From Pseudomonas sp. AL03 (GTDB lineage: Bacteria; Pseudomonadota; Gammaproteobacteria; Pseudomonadales; Pseudomonadaceae), in NCBI RefSeq assembly GCF_029960815.1, contig NZ_JASBRE010000021.1, positions 37,821 through 101,820 of the forward strand: a stretch of 64,000 bases of DNA. The letters run 5' to 3'. The position numbers and the translations under genes are program-made. The notes beneath the pieces are model-generated. The model was not told the DNA's origin and searched no databases. It was given only the letters and a program-made list of their open reading frames with translations. The stretch's first letter is position 1. The number at the start of each line of letters is the position of its first letter. Positions 18,227 to 26,278 of the stretch are shown piece by piece.

Positions 18227-18531
18227 TGCCGTGACCGCCTCTCTATCTTTAGCGAAGTCATGTCGCAATTGAATATCCCCTACCTGTTAACGACAACTCG
18301 AAAACCATAAACAATGCCTGCCACCCAACTTTTTCCATTATGGAACTGCAGTCCATAACCTCTTATTTCCTGCCCCTGCGGACCTATATACCAAACGCGA
18401 CCAACGGTATCTTAAGTGGTATTATGCCGCCCATTAGTTGACGTCAATTAATGGCAGAGTGACTCCAGACAGAGACCGTCATCCGTTATGACCGGTCTTC
18501 CCGCAGCGAACATCCATTGGCTCCATCCGCT
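18227..18531 (+). promoter_or_regulatory. Palindrome-rich region upstream of a two-component pair
   Basis: AT-richer than its surroundings and without a gene. Two palindromes stand out: TTCCAT-T-ATGGAA at 18333-18345 (a half-copy GTCCATAA follows near 18351), and a 24-bp near-perfect one at 18431-18454 with arms CCATTA/TAATGG around TTGAC|GTCAA. GGTAT is repeated near 18408 and 18420. These are plausible operators for the LuxR-type regulator encoded downstream. Confidence 0.45.
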
Positions 18532-19425
18532 ATGTACGCCAGCCTCAAGTCAATCACCCTATGGCCACCCTCCCGAAAAAACGCGCGCTTGGTCACGCTT
18601 ATGTTGTGTACCTGCTCGGCGATTGGCAGCCTGCTGATTTACAGTCTGTCCACTCGCCTGCCGCTGAGCCTGCTGGTGCTCAATGTGGCGGCGCTGACCT
18701 GCGTCTGGGTGGGGCATTGCCTCTCGCGCAAATCGATAAAGTTTCAACCTCAAGAGTTGGCCGACCGGCTGTTGGAGGTTCAAGAAAACGAACGTCACCG
18801 GCTCAGTCGAGAACTGCATGACGACATCGGCCAGTTGCTGACCGCGGCAAAACTTCAAAGTGACTGGCTCAAACGCCGAATGCCCGAAGAACTTCAGGGC
18901 CAGTGTTCGGTGCTTTGCGACACGCTGGAAGAAACTCTGACCAAAGTTCGGGATGTATCGGCCATTCTCAATCCCAGGCAGTTGACCAGTCTCGGGCTGG
19001 AAGCCAGTCTGCGTGCGCATTTACTCAAGACACTGGCCAACACGTCGGTGCACTGGAGCCTGGAATGCCATCAGCGCTTAACCGGTCTGCCGGAAGAAAT
19101 GGCGGTGGCCGCCTTTCGAATAACTCAGGAAGCGGTCACCAATATACTGCGCCATGCCGACGCGAAAAATCTGCTGGTCCGCCTGCAACGTCTGCCTCAG
19201 GGACTGGCGCTGTCGATCAGCGACGATGGTCTGGGTTTCGCGCCATCGATGGATCCAGGTCGTGAAGGGCAACGCGGAATGGCGGGGATGTCGGAACGGA
19301 TCGATCAGCTCGGCGGCACACTGAGCGTTACCAGCGAGCCGGGCAAAGGCACTCAAATCGAAGCTCTCTTTCCCTGGGCGCCTCGTGCGCTCGAACGGGC
19401 CAGTCCGAATAAGGTTATGCATTGA
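18532..19425 (+). CDS. NarL-type sensor histidine kinase
   Basis: About 297 residues from the ATG at 18532; a TTG 15 nt upstream is also possible and neither has a strong RBS. Two predicted membrane helices (residues ~22-60) with almost no periplasmic loop are followed by a HisKA_3 dimerisation domain with the phosphoacceptor His in ENERHRLSRELHDDIGQLL, and an HATPase domain (FRITQEAVTNILRHADAKN, ISDDGLGF, GMAGMSERIDQLGGTL). Lack of a large sensor domain suggests that it reads a membrane or intracellular signal. The response regulator overlaps its stop by 4 nt, so the pair is certain. Confidence 0.85.
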   Translation: MYASLKSITLWPPSRKNARLVTLMLCTCSAIGSLLIYSLSTRLPLSLLVLNVAALTCVWVGHCLSRKSIKFQPQELADRLLEVQENERHRLSRELHDDIGQLLTAAKLQSDWLKRRMPEELQGQCSVLCDTLEETLTKVRDVSAILNPRQLTSLGLEASLRAHLLKTLANTSVHWSLECHQRLTGLPEEMAVAAFRITQEAVTNILRHADAKNLLVRLQRLPQGLALSISDDGLGFAPSMDPGREGQRGMAGMSERIDQLGGTLSVTSEPGKGTQIEALFPWAPRALERASPNKVMH

Positions 19426-20081
19426 CTTGTAACTTACTTCTGGTGGATGACCACTCGCTTATCAGGGCAGGTGTGCGCGCTCTGGTGCTGGATATTCCCG
19501 GCTACGCGGTAATCGGTGAGGCCAATGATGGCTCGCAGTTGCTCGAGATGGTCGAGCAACTGTCCCCGGACATCGTCCTGCTGGATATTTCCATGAAGCA
19601 AACCAGTGGCCTTGAAGCATTGCTGCGACTCAAGCGAGTACGCCCGCAGAGCAAGGTGCTGATCCTGTCGATGCACACCGATCCTGCACTCATCATGCAG
19701 GCACTGGAATCCGGTGCACATGGCTACCTGCTCAAGGACACCACGGCCACCGAGCTCGAACATGCCCTGCAAGCCTTGCGTAACAACGAACGTTACCTTA
19801 GCCCGGCCATCGCTCACACCGTCATCAACCAGGCGCTGACCCGATCTCAGAAACACCCGCCGGAACCTGCCGACTCGCACAACCTGACAGCGCGTCAGCT
19901 GGAAATCCTTCGGCTGATCGTTCGCGGAAAATCCACCCGAGAGATCGCCAACGGCCTGGGTCTCAGTATCAAGACGGTCGAAACTCATCGCTCGCAGGTC
20001 ATGAAGCGCTTGCAGATCTACGATGTGGCGGGCCTGGTGCTGTTCGCCGTTCGCGAGCAGATCATCAGCCTGGATGATTGA
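19422..20081 (+). CDS. NarL/FixJ-type response regulator
   Basis: 219 residues starting at a TTG whose last bases overlap the kinase stop (TTGA), with AAGG upstream. Receiver domain: LLLVDDHSLIRAGV, phosphoacceptor Asp in DIVLLDISMKQTSG, Lys in GYLLKDTT. A LuxR-type helix-turn-helix closes it (LTARQLEILRLIVRGKSTREIANGLGLSIKTVETHRSQVMKRL). It should be phosphorylated by the kinase encoded just before it. Targets are unknown; the palindromes upstream of the kinase are candidates. Its 3' end overlaps the convergent lipid kinase gene by 17 bp. Confidence 0.88.
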   Translation: MTCNLLLVDDHSLIRAGVRALVLDIPGYAVIGEANDGSQLLEMVEQLSPDIVLLDISMKQTSGLEALLRLKRVRPQSKVLILSMHTDPALIMQALESGAHGYLLKDTTATELEHALQALRNNERYLSPAIAHTVINQALTRSQKHPPEPADSHNLTARQLEILRLIVRGKSTREIANGLGLSIKTVETHRSQVMKRLQIYDVAGLVLFAVREQIISLDD

Positions 20082-20982
20082 TCAATTGCGATGCCCCCAG
20101 CAGCGGCGAGTTTTCAGGCAAATGTACGCGCAGTGCCGCCGGACGTGCCGAGAAACGCAAGTTGTCGCCTTCCAGAGGCTCGCCATCGAGGTTGATATAG
20201 AGGCCTTCCGAGACCTTGATTTCGACCCAGGGCAGTCGGGCTCGCACAAACATATTGTCGATGCCGAAGCCATCGGCCAGCAGGTTTTTCAAGGTGCCGA
20301 CGAGTTCCTGTGGCGCAGGTAGAATACTGATGTCCAGCAGGCCATCGTCGGCCAGCGCTTCTGGACACAACACATGTCCTCCGCCGGCCTGTCGGCCATT
20401 GCCGACGCCCAATGCCAACAGCTCGCCACTCCACTGAAAATCAGGACCCTGCAACTCGCCATAGGCCGCGTGCAGTTCACTGAATCGCGATAAACCGGTG
20501 AACAGGTAAGCCGCGCCCCCGAGGATTTTTTTCAAGTCCTCCGAGGTGTTCGCAGTGACCTGACTGCCAACCCCCCCCGTGGCCATATTCAGGAACACCT
20601 GCCCGCCAACTTCCCCCAGATCGATGGCACTCGGCGCAGTGTCGAGAAGATCCAGCGCCTGAGCGGGCTCCAGAGGCACACCGGCGGCACGCGCAAAATC
20701 ATTGGCGGTGCCCAAGGGCATCAGTACCAGGCTGGCCTGCGTCGAATGCGCCGCCATGGCCTCGGCAATATCACGCAAGGTGCCATCACCGCCGCCGGCG
20801 ATGATTTGCATGTAGCCTGCCGCCAGCGCTTCATCCACCAGCCGCTGTGCGTCGCCGGCCTCCCAGGTCACTCGAACGGCTAGCTCCCAACCCTGCTTAC
20901 GCTTGCCCTCGACGGCAGAACGAACCGCCTCGTTGAGCGCTTGCTTGCCATGCAGAATCAACACCGCCTTGCGTTCGCTCAT
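20065..20982 (-). CDS. yegS: YegS-type lipid kinase
   Basis: 305 residues from the ATG at 20982, preceded by GGGAGTGA; upstream in-frame ATGs are less well placed. The diacylglycerol kinase catalytic domain is visible: KAVLILHGKQALNEAVRSAV, the nucleotide loop IIAGGGDGTLRDIAEAM and the MPLGTANDFARAAG segment, then a C-terminal beta domain ending in LYINLDGEPLEGDNLRFSARPAALRVHLP. YegS proteins phosphorylate lipids such as phosphatidylglycerol in vitro. It is a cytoplasmic or peripheral membrane protein, and appears monocistronic. Confidence 0.88.
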   Translation of the reverse strand: MSERKAVLILHGKQALNEAVRSAVEGKRKQGWELAVRVTWEAGDAQRLVDEALAAGYMQIIAGGGDGTLRDIAEAMAAHSTQASLVLMPLGTANDFARAAGVPLEPAQALDLLDTAPSAIDLGEVGGQVFLNMATGGVGSQVTANTSEDLKKILGGAAYLFTGLSRFSELHAAYGELQGPDFQWSGELLALGVGNGRQAGGGHVLCPEALADDGLLDISILPAPQELVGTLKNLLADGFGIDNMFVRARLPWVEIKVSEGLYINLDGEPLEGDNLRFSARPAALRVHLPENSPLLGASQLINHPG

Positions 20983-21324
20983 TGTTGTCACTCCCATGAT
21001 TGAATTCCGTATGAGAGATGTTGACCTCGTCGCGCCACATAAAAGTCGCAAGAATTTGAATTATTTGAAGGCGAGCAGTATGGCGTCCTACAAGGCGGGG
21101 CTTTTTCTTACAAAACCTGAGGAATCGGCTCAATTGACCGGCAAGTGCGATTGGTACACCTTGGCGTCTGCGGTTATCAAACATCAGCAGGAAACACACA
21201 GGGACGTGCCATGCATAACCATGAGATCAGGTCACCGGTCATTCCGGTCGTACCGTACGCAGAAAAACGCGCCAATCATCAAGCTGAACTCAAAAACAGC
21301 GCACAACCCACTGGAGAAGTTGAT

Positions 21325-21519
21325 ATGGAACCTCGCGTCGTTGAATTGGAGACTCACCTCAAATACATCCGACGAGACATGGATGAAGTCCGTAGTGACG
21401 TCAAATCCATTAAACACAGGCTTGCCTATTCGGCTGGCGGAACAACCGTGGTTATCGGGCTGCTGGCCTGGATCGCCAATAGCCGTTTTGACCAGGTCGT
21501 GACACTCCTGGCTCATTAA
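21325..21519 (+). CDS. Small coiled-coil/membrane protein (XhlA-like)
   Basis: 64 residues from the ATG at 21325, chosen because GGAGAAG lies 7 nt upstream; an ATG at 21211 would add 38 residues. The N-terminal half is a short coiled coil (MEPRVVELETHLKYIRRDMDEVRSDV), followed by a single membrane helix (TTVVIGLLAWIANSRF). This organisation resembles hemolysin XhlA-like small proteins found in many proteobacteria. No phage genes are nearby. Function is unknown. Confidence 0.6.
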   Translation: MEPRVVELETHLKYIRRDMDEVRSDVKSIKHRLAYSAGGTTVVIGLLAWIANSRFDQVVTLLAH

Positions 21520-21536
21520 GGGGTAGCCATGAATGC

Positions 21537-21559
21537 AAAACCCGGTTCGATCAACCGGG
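21537..21559 (-). terminator. Terminator after moeA
   Basis: Stem CCCGGTT/AACCGGG (21541-21559) with loop CGATC, followed on the minus strand by TTTT. It lies 25 bp past the moeA stop. Confidence 0.65.
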
Positions 21560-21583
21560 GTTGCGGCAAGCCTGCTGCAGGAA

Positions 21584-22810
21584 TCAGCTCAGGACTTCGC
21601 TCAGCGGGATAAAGCTTACGCAGTCACCTTCGATCAGCGTGCGATCCTCCAGCACCTCAACCAGACCATCGGCCCAGGCGGCGCTACGCAGTACACCAGA
21701 ACTCTGATTCTTGTAGATGATTGCCCGGCCGTTCTCCAGACGTCCACGCAAGTACTCGCGCCGATTGCCTGCTTTGGGCCAGGCAAACCCTGCCGGCACC
21801 TGGAACTTCAGGGGTTCAACCTCTTTTACGCCCTGTCGACGCAAGAGATAGGGCCTTGCCAACAAAGCAAAGGTCACCAGGGTCGACGCCGGATTGCCGG
21901 GCAAACCAATCACAGGTACACCGCGAAAATGCCCGAATGTCAGCGGTTTGCCTGGTTTGATGGCGAGTTTCCACAACGTCAACTCGCCCTCTTCACGCAA
22001 GGCAATGCCCAGAAAGTCAGCCTCTCCCACCGATACACCACCGGTCGAAAGAATCAAATCGACACCCTTCAGTTCACCAAGGCGAGCGCGAGTGGTTGCT
22101 AAATCATCCGGAAGAATACCGGCATCGATCACCTCACAACCCAAGCGCTGCAACCAACTGCAAAGCAACACTCGATTGCTGTTGTAGATCTGTCCCGGCC
22201 CCAGTGCCTGACCCGGTTCAATCAGTTCATCCCCGGTGGACAGAACAGCAACACGAACCTTGCGAATCACGTCCAGCTCTGCACATCCCAGCGATGCAGC
22301 CAGTCCCTGTTCGATCGGCCCGAGGCGCGTGCCGGCTGGCAGAATCAATTCACCGACAGTGGATTCCTGGCCTTGGGGACGGATGTTTTGTCCTGAAGCC
22401 ATGGTTTCGGTGAAACGTACTCGCTCATCCGCCTGAACCTCGGCATTTTCCTGCATCTCGACGCAATCAGCCCCTGCGGGAACGGGCGCACCGGTGAAGA
22501 TTCGTGCACAGGTGCCGCGCTTCAAGGGCTCCGGAGCCTGTCCGGCAAAAATCTTCTGGCTGACCACCAGTGACTCTCCAGTCCAGTCGGCCATGCGCAA
22601 GGCATAACCGTCCATGGCACTATTGGGCCAAGGTGGTAGATCAAGCGTCGAGACCAAGTCATCGGCCAGCACGCGGCCCTGAACCTGCGCCAATGGTAAG
22701 CGTTCACGTTCACGAATCGGGGAAGCTTCAGCCATTGCCAGCAAGCGTGCCAGAGCCACCTCGACAGCCAGCAGACTACCCGTCTTGCCTGGCTTACCCA
22801 CGGGATTCAC
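21584..22810 (-). CDS. moeA: Molybdopterin molybdotransferase MoeA
   Basis: 408 residues from a GTG at 22810 that lies inside the end of moaB, so the two are translationally coupled; the exact start is uncertain. MoeA signatures: LPPWPNSAMDGYALR, RIFTGAPVPAGADCVEMQE, VAVLSTGDEL, IYNSNRVLL, LILSTGGVSVGEADF and KPGKPLTFGHFRGVPVIGLPGNP. MoeA inserts molybdate into adenylylated molybdopterin in the cytoplasm. Gene order moaB-moeA with mobA divergent forms a compact molybdenum cofactor locus. Confidence 0.93.
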   Translation of the reverse strand: MNPVGKPGKTGSLLAVEVALARLLAMAEASPIRERERLPLAQVQGRVLADDLVSTLDLPPWPNSAMDGYALRMADWTGESLVVSQKIFAGQAPEPLKRGTCARIFTGAPVPAGADCVEMQENAEVQADERVRFTETMASGQNIRPQGQESTVGELILPAGTRLGPIEQGLAASLGCAELDVIRKVRVAVLSTGDELIEPGQALGPGQIYNSNRVLLCSWLQRLGCEVIDAGILPDDLATTRARLGELKGVDLILSTGGVSVGEADFLGIALREEGELTLWKLAIKPGKPLTFGHFRGVPVIGLPGNPASTLVTFALLARPYLLRRQGVKEVEPLKFQVPAGFAWPKAGNRREYLRGRLENGRAIIYKNQSSGVLRSAAWADGLVEVLEDRTLIEGDCVSFIPLSEVLS

Positions 22811-23333
22811 AGGGTGCCGCCTGTTTGAGATGAGCCACAAAATTGCACGGGCGGTGCCGCGAATCGAGCTGCTCGGCCAGAATGCCATCCCAACCGGTAC
22901 GCACGGCATTGGTCGAGCCCGGCAAACAGCAGACTAGCGTGCCATTTGCCAGGCCGGCCAGGGCACGGGACTGAACAGTGGAGGTGCCGATATCCGCCAC
23001 CGATATCTGCCTGAATAGCTCACCAAAACCGTCGACCTGTTTGTCCAGAAGGCAACTCACCGCTTCCGGAGTGCTGTCGCGTCCAGTGAAACCGGTACCG
23101 CCAGTAATTAACACGACCTGCACGACATCGTCGGCAATCCAGTTGGCGACTTGCGCGCGAATTTTGTAGAGGTCATCTTTGAGCAGAATACGGGCCGCAA
23201 GGTTATGACCGGCGGCACTCAACCGGTCGACGAAGACCTGGCCTGAGGTATCGGTTTCCAGGGTACGGGTATCGCTGACCGTCAGCACCGCGATATTGAG
23301 CGGCGCGAAAGGCACATCAGCCTTGGCTGTCAT
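22794..23333 (-). CDS. moaB: Molybdopterin adenylyltransferase-type protein MoaB
   Basis: 179 residues. The MogA/MoaB fold is clear: NIAVLTVSDTRTLETDTSG, VLITGGTGFTGRDSTPEAV (nucleotide and molybdopterin binding loop) and LAGLANGTLVCCLPGSTNAVRTGWDGIL. MoaB proteins adenylylate molybdopterin or are related paralogues; in Pseudomonas MoaB is commonly the version found next to moeA. It overlaps moeA by about 17 nt, and diverges from mobA, so one intergenic region of 81 bp serves both directions. Confidence 0.9.
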   Translation of the reverse strand: MTAKADVPFAPLNIAVLTVSDTRTLETDTSGQVFVDRLSAAGHNLAARILLKDDLYKIRAQVANWIADDVVQVVLITGGTGFTGRDSTPEAVSCLLDKQVDGFGELFRQISVADIGTSTVQSRALAGLANGTLVCCLPGSTNAVRTGWDGILAEQLDSRHRPCNFVAHLKQAAPCESRG

Positions 23334-23414
23334 AGGCTCATCCAGTTGTAGGAGAAACAGCCCGGTGTTATATCACAGCGCCTCATTTTTTCGCCGCCCC
23401 CGTGGAGACCTGCC

Positions 23415-24017
23415 ATGACCTCGAATACACATTTGCCACCCTGTTCCATTCTGCTCCTGGCAGGTGGTCGTGGCCAACGCATGGGCGGACAGGACAAAGG
23501 GTTGCTGGAATGGCACGGCGAACCACTGATTGCCCACTTGCACCGCAAGACCCGTTCGCTGAGCGATGACCTGATCATCTCCTGCAACAGAAACCTGGAA
23601 AAGTATGCGCCCTACGCCGACCAACTGGTTCATGACGATGAAGGCGACTTTCCTGGCCCCCTGGCCGGTATTCGCGCAGGCTTGAAGGCCGCCCGCCATG
23701 CGCATCTGCTGGTGCTGCCTTGTGACGTACCGCGCATCGACGCCGCGCTGCTCAATAGCATGCGCGAAACCGCCAGCCAGCACCCGGACCAACCGCTAAT
23801 GCTGCGCCATGGTGAACACTGGGAGCCCTTGTTGTGCATTATCCCCGTGGCACTCTTGGCAGATTTCGACAGTGCCTGGAACCACGGTGAACGCAGCCCG
23901 GGTCGCCTCATGCGCAAACTGGGCACTACCGCCCTGCAATGCTCCGACAATGACCCGCGCCTGGCCAACCTCAACACGCCAGAACTGTTAAGTGCTCACA
24001 ACACTGTGTCAGACTGA
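23415..24017 (+). CDS. mobA: Molybdenum cofactor guanylyltransferase MobA
   Basis: 200 residues with the nucleotidyltransferase signature LLLAGGRGQRMGGQDKGLLEW near the N-terminus, followed by GPLAGIRAGL and LLVLPCDVPRID (metal-binding Asp). MobA attaches GMP to molybdenum cofactor to give the bis-MGD form used by DMSO-reductase-family enzymes. RBS GGAGACC precedes the ATG. It is divergent from moaB-moeA. Confidence 0.93.
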   Translation: MTSNTHLPPCSILLLAGGRGQRMGGQDKGLLEWHGEPLIAHLHRKTRSLSDDLIISCNRNLEKYAPYADQLVHDDEGDFPGPLAGIRAGLKAARHAHLLVLPCDVPRIDAALLNSMRETASQHPDQPLMLRHGEHWEPLLCIIPVALLADFDSAWNHGERSPGRLMRKLGTTALQCSDNDPRLANLNTPELLSAHNTVSD

Positions 24018-24092
24018 CAGGAGAAGGAACTTGCGCGCGCTGTACACGTCTCAAGCACAGTAACCAAAAAATTCATATTCGGAGACACACTC

Positions 24093-24314
24093 ATGACTCA
24101 ACGGACCCTCGCCACTTTCATGCTCGCACTGGGCCTCGCTACCCTCGCCGGTTGTGCATCGCCTACAGTGATCACCTTGAATGACGGTCGAGAAATCCAG
24201 GCTGTCGATGCGCCACAGTTCGATAAGGATTCAGGTTTCTACGAATTCGAACAACTGGATGGCAAGCAGACCCGCATCAACAAGGATCAGGTTCGTACCG
24301 TTAAAGAGCTTTAA
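24093..24314 (+). CDS. YgdI/YgdR-type small lipoprotein (DUF903)
   Basis: 73 residues. A lipoprotein signal (RTLATFMLALGLATLAGC, lipobox LAGC with the lipidated Cys at residue 21) precedes a small beta domain of the SH3-like YgdI/YgdR family (VITLNDGREIQAVDAPQFDKDSGFYEFEQLDGKQTRINKDQV). It should be anchored in the outer or inner membrane facing the periplasm. Ser or Ala follows Cys rather than Asp, which favours the outer membrane. Function is unknown. A strong terminator follows. Confidence 0.85.
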   Translation: MTQRTLATFMLALGLATLAGCASPTVITLNDGREIQAVDAPQFDKDSGFYEFEQLDGKQTRINKDQVRTVKEL

Positions 24315-24340
24315 TTTTTGCGGTGATAACCGGATATGGA

Positions 24341-24366
24341 AAAGCCCGCTTTATGCGGGCTTTTTC
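24341..24366 (+). terminator. Intrinsic terminator after the YgdI-like gene
   Basis: Stem AAGCCCGC/GCGGGCTT with loop TTTAT, followed by TTTTT; an A-run on the 5' side makes it usable from both strands. Confidence 0.88.
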
Positions 24367-24401
24367 GTGGCTGAAGATCAGCAGGTTCGCTGAACTCGCG
24401 A

Positions 24402-25292
24402 TCACCACTGCAGGGTGATGGTACTTTCGAACACTCTTTCCTGGCCGGTGACCGGATCCATAAACCGTAGCCCCTGAGCGAGCAGTTTCAAAGGATTGTC
24501 ATAGTCATCCTCAACATCCTGGAGTACCTGCGGATAAAACGGGTCGTTGCAGATACTGGCGCCCAAGGCGGTCATGTGTACTCGCAACTGATGTTTCTTG
24601 CCCGTCACCGGGTAAAGCGCATAGCGCCAGAGGTCACCATTCTTCTCCCTGACCTCGACTGCCGTCTCGGTATTACTGACGCCAGGACCTTCCTGCATGC
24701 GGAAGAAAGGCTCGCCATCGATGAGCCGGCTCTTATGGACCAATGGAAAAGAGCGTTCAGGCAATGCTCGGGCAATTGCCTCGTAGCGCTTTTCGATCTG
24801 CCGCGTAGGAAACAACGACTGATACACCGAACGACTCTGAGGGTTGGCGGAAAACAGCACCAGCCCCGCCGTGTGACGGTCAATGCGATGCAAAGGCACC
24901 AGATGCGGGTTATCGAGTCGACGTATCAGCCGTCGCAGCAAGGTCTGCTCCACGTATTCACCCGCCGGAGTCACTGGCAGAAAATGTGGCTTGTCCGCCA
25001 CTACCAGATGCTCATCCGCGTACAGAATCGACTCAACCACCGGAATCGGCTTTTCGTCCGGCACTTCGCGAAAATAGTGAATCCGCAGGCCTTCCTTGTA
25101 AGGCAAGTCCAGGGCGATTGGCATGCCATGGCCATCAAGCACACGACCGCGGGCGATTCTGTCCAGCCATTGATCACGGCCAATGGCACTGAAATGTTCG
25201 CACAGACAATCGAGTACGGTCTGCCACGGGCCAGGCGGCAAGTAGAGCGTGCTGGCCTGGTTGTGTGCAGCAGAAAAAGATGAAGTGGACAT
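24402..25292 (-). CDS. RluA-family rRNA/tRNA pseudouridine synthase
   Basis: 296 residues. The catalytic domain has the RluA motif VPLHRIDRHTAGLVLFS with the catalytic Asp, preceded by ILYADEHLVVADKPHFLPVTP and followed by RYALYPVTGKKHQLRVHMTALG. The N-terminal ~85 residues carry an S4-like segment (DRIARGRVLDGHGMPI). It is longer than E. coli RluA (about 220 residues), so the exact target (23S rRNA or tRNA site) cannot be assigned. Monocistronic on the minus strand. Confidence 0.85.
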   Translation of the reverse strand: MSTSSFSAAHNQASTLYLPPGPWQTVLDCLCEHFSAIGRDQWLDRIARGRVLDGHGMPIALDLPYKEGLRIHYFREVPDEKPIPVVESILYADEHLVVADKPHFLPVTPAGEYVEQTLLRRLIRRLDNPHLVPLHRIDRHTAGLVLFSANPQSRSVYQSLFPTRQIEKRYEAIARALPERSFPLVHKSRLIDGEPFFRMQEGPGVSNTETAVEVREKNGDLWRYALYPVTGKKHQLRVHMTALGASICNDPFYPQVLQDVEDDYDNPLKLLAQGLRFMDPVTGQERVFESTITLQW

Positions 25293-25363
25293 ACGAAAGC
25301 TCTAACCCTCAATACAGGGCGGCATTATCCAACAGCGGCCGGGACGAACCTAGAAGAGAATCC

Positions 25364-25681
25364 TCAAGCCGTTATCTGCGTGCGCGCTGCCGCTTCGGTG
25401 AATTCCTTGAGCCAGCGCAACACATCGACCGCTTCCCAGCGACCGGGATCATAAAGCGCGTACAACAACCCCTGATAACCCACGACATCCAGCTGCCGGT
25501 GATAGCCCGCGCGCTGGAACAAGGCTTCGATTTCGGCGAAACAGGTATTGAAATGCAGTTTGTTGAAGGGGGTTTTTCCTTCTGTCACCAGGCCATCCAG
25601 ACGCAATTCGAGGACAGCCTCGCGTACCACGTCCGCCGACATCCGGTTCACGCTGTTCTTCAATTGTTCGACATTGACCAC
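25364..25681 (-). CDS. Conserved hypothetical protein
   Basis: 105 residues from a GTG at 25681 with GAGGGA about 8 nt upstream. I do not recognise a named family. It is predicted soluble and helical, with NSVNRMSADVVREAVLELRLDGLVTEGKTPFNKLHFNTCFAEIEALFQRAGYHRQLD as its core and a Tyr/Trp-rich end (GYQGLLYALYDPGRWEAVDVLRWL). No signal peptide or membrane segment. It sits between the pseudouridine synthase and the glutaredoxin-like gene on the same strand, 70-150 bp from each. Confidence 0.65.
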   Translation of the reverse strand: MVNVEQLKNSVNRMSADVVREAVLELRLDGLVTEGKTPFNKLHFNTCFAEIEALFQRAGYHRQLDVVGYQGLLYALYDPGRWEAVDVLRWLKEFTEAAARTQITA

Positions 25682-25829
25682 GATTCATCCCTCTCACGCC
25701 CGGACTGCCTACGCGAGGCAGGCATTACGAATAACTGTATGCGCATACAGTATCCGAACAACACCGGTAAAGCCAAGGGGATCAATCGCAAAGTTCGACA
25801 GGCGGGAACACCGTCACCGTAAAAACCGC

Positions 25830-26072
25830 TTAACTCAGGAACGCCACTACCTGATCGGCACTAAACGGCCAACCCAGCTCCGCGCCGGTATCAACCCGTC
25901 GTAACAGCGGAATACGCAGACTGTAAGCTTCGAACCATGTTTCGTCGTCAGCGATATCCACCCGTTCCACCGGAAGACCGCGCTCGACAAATTCCATCAG
26001 CATGGCTTCAGCCACTTCACAGAGATGACACCCAAGGGTGCCGAACAGCTGACATTCAGGAAGCATGACCAT
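25830..26072 (-). CDS. Glutaredoxin-like protein (DUF836)
   Basis: 80 residues from the ATG at 26072 (start uncertain; a second ATG is two codons on). The thioredoxin-fold N-terminus carries a redox motif CHLC in QLFGTLGCHLCEVAEAML, followed by VERVDIADDETWFEAYSLRIPLL with the cis-Pro region. It matches the DUF836 glutaredoxin-like group by size and motif. The partner substrate is unknown. Confidence 0.8.
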   Translation of the reverse strand: MVMLPECQLFGTLGCHLCEVAEAMLMEFVERGLPVERVDIADDETWFEAYSLRIPLLRRVDTGAELGWPFSADQVVAFLS

Positions 26073-26278
26073 AAGACCCGGCAAAGTAGGCGTTCATTCT
26101 AGGCCCGCCATGAAAAGCAGTCGAGCCAGTGATCCGGACGTCTGGACCAAAGCCGGGTTTCAAGAGATTTCGGCAACTCCCTGACGCACATCAATCGGCC
26201 TGAACATCACTTGCACCATGCTCACGGTTTTTTTTGCCTCTACGCTTGAGTGGCCAGCGTCCATCACCGGAGTTTTTT

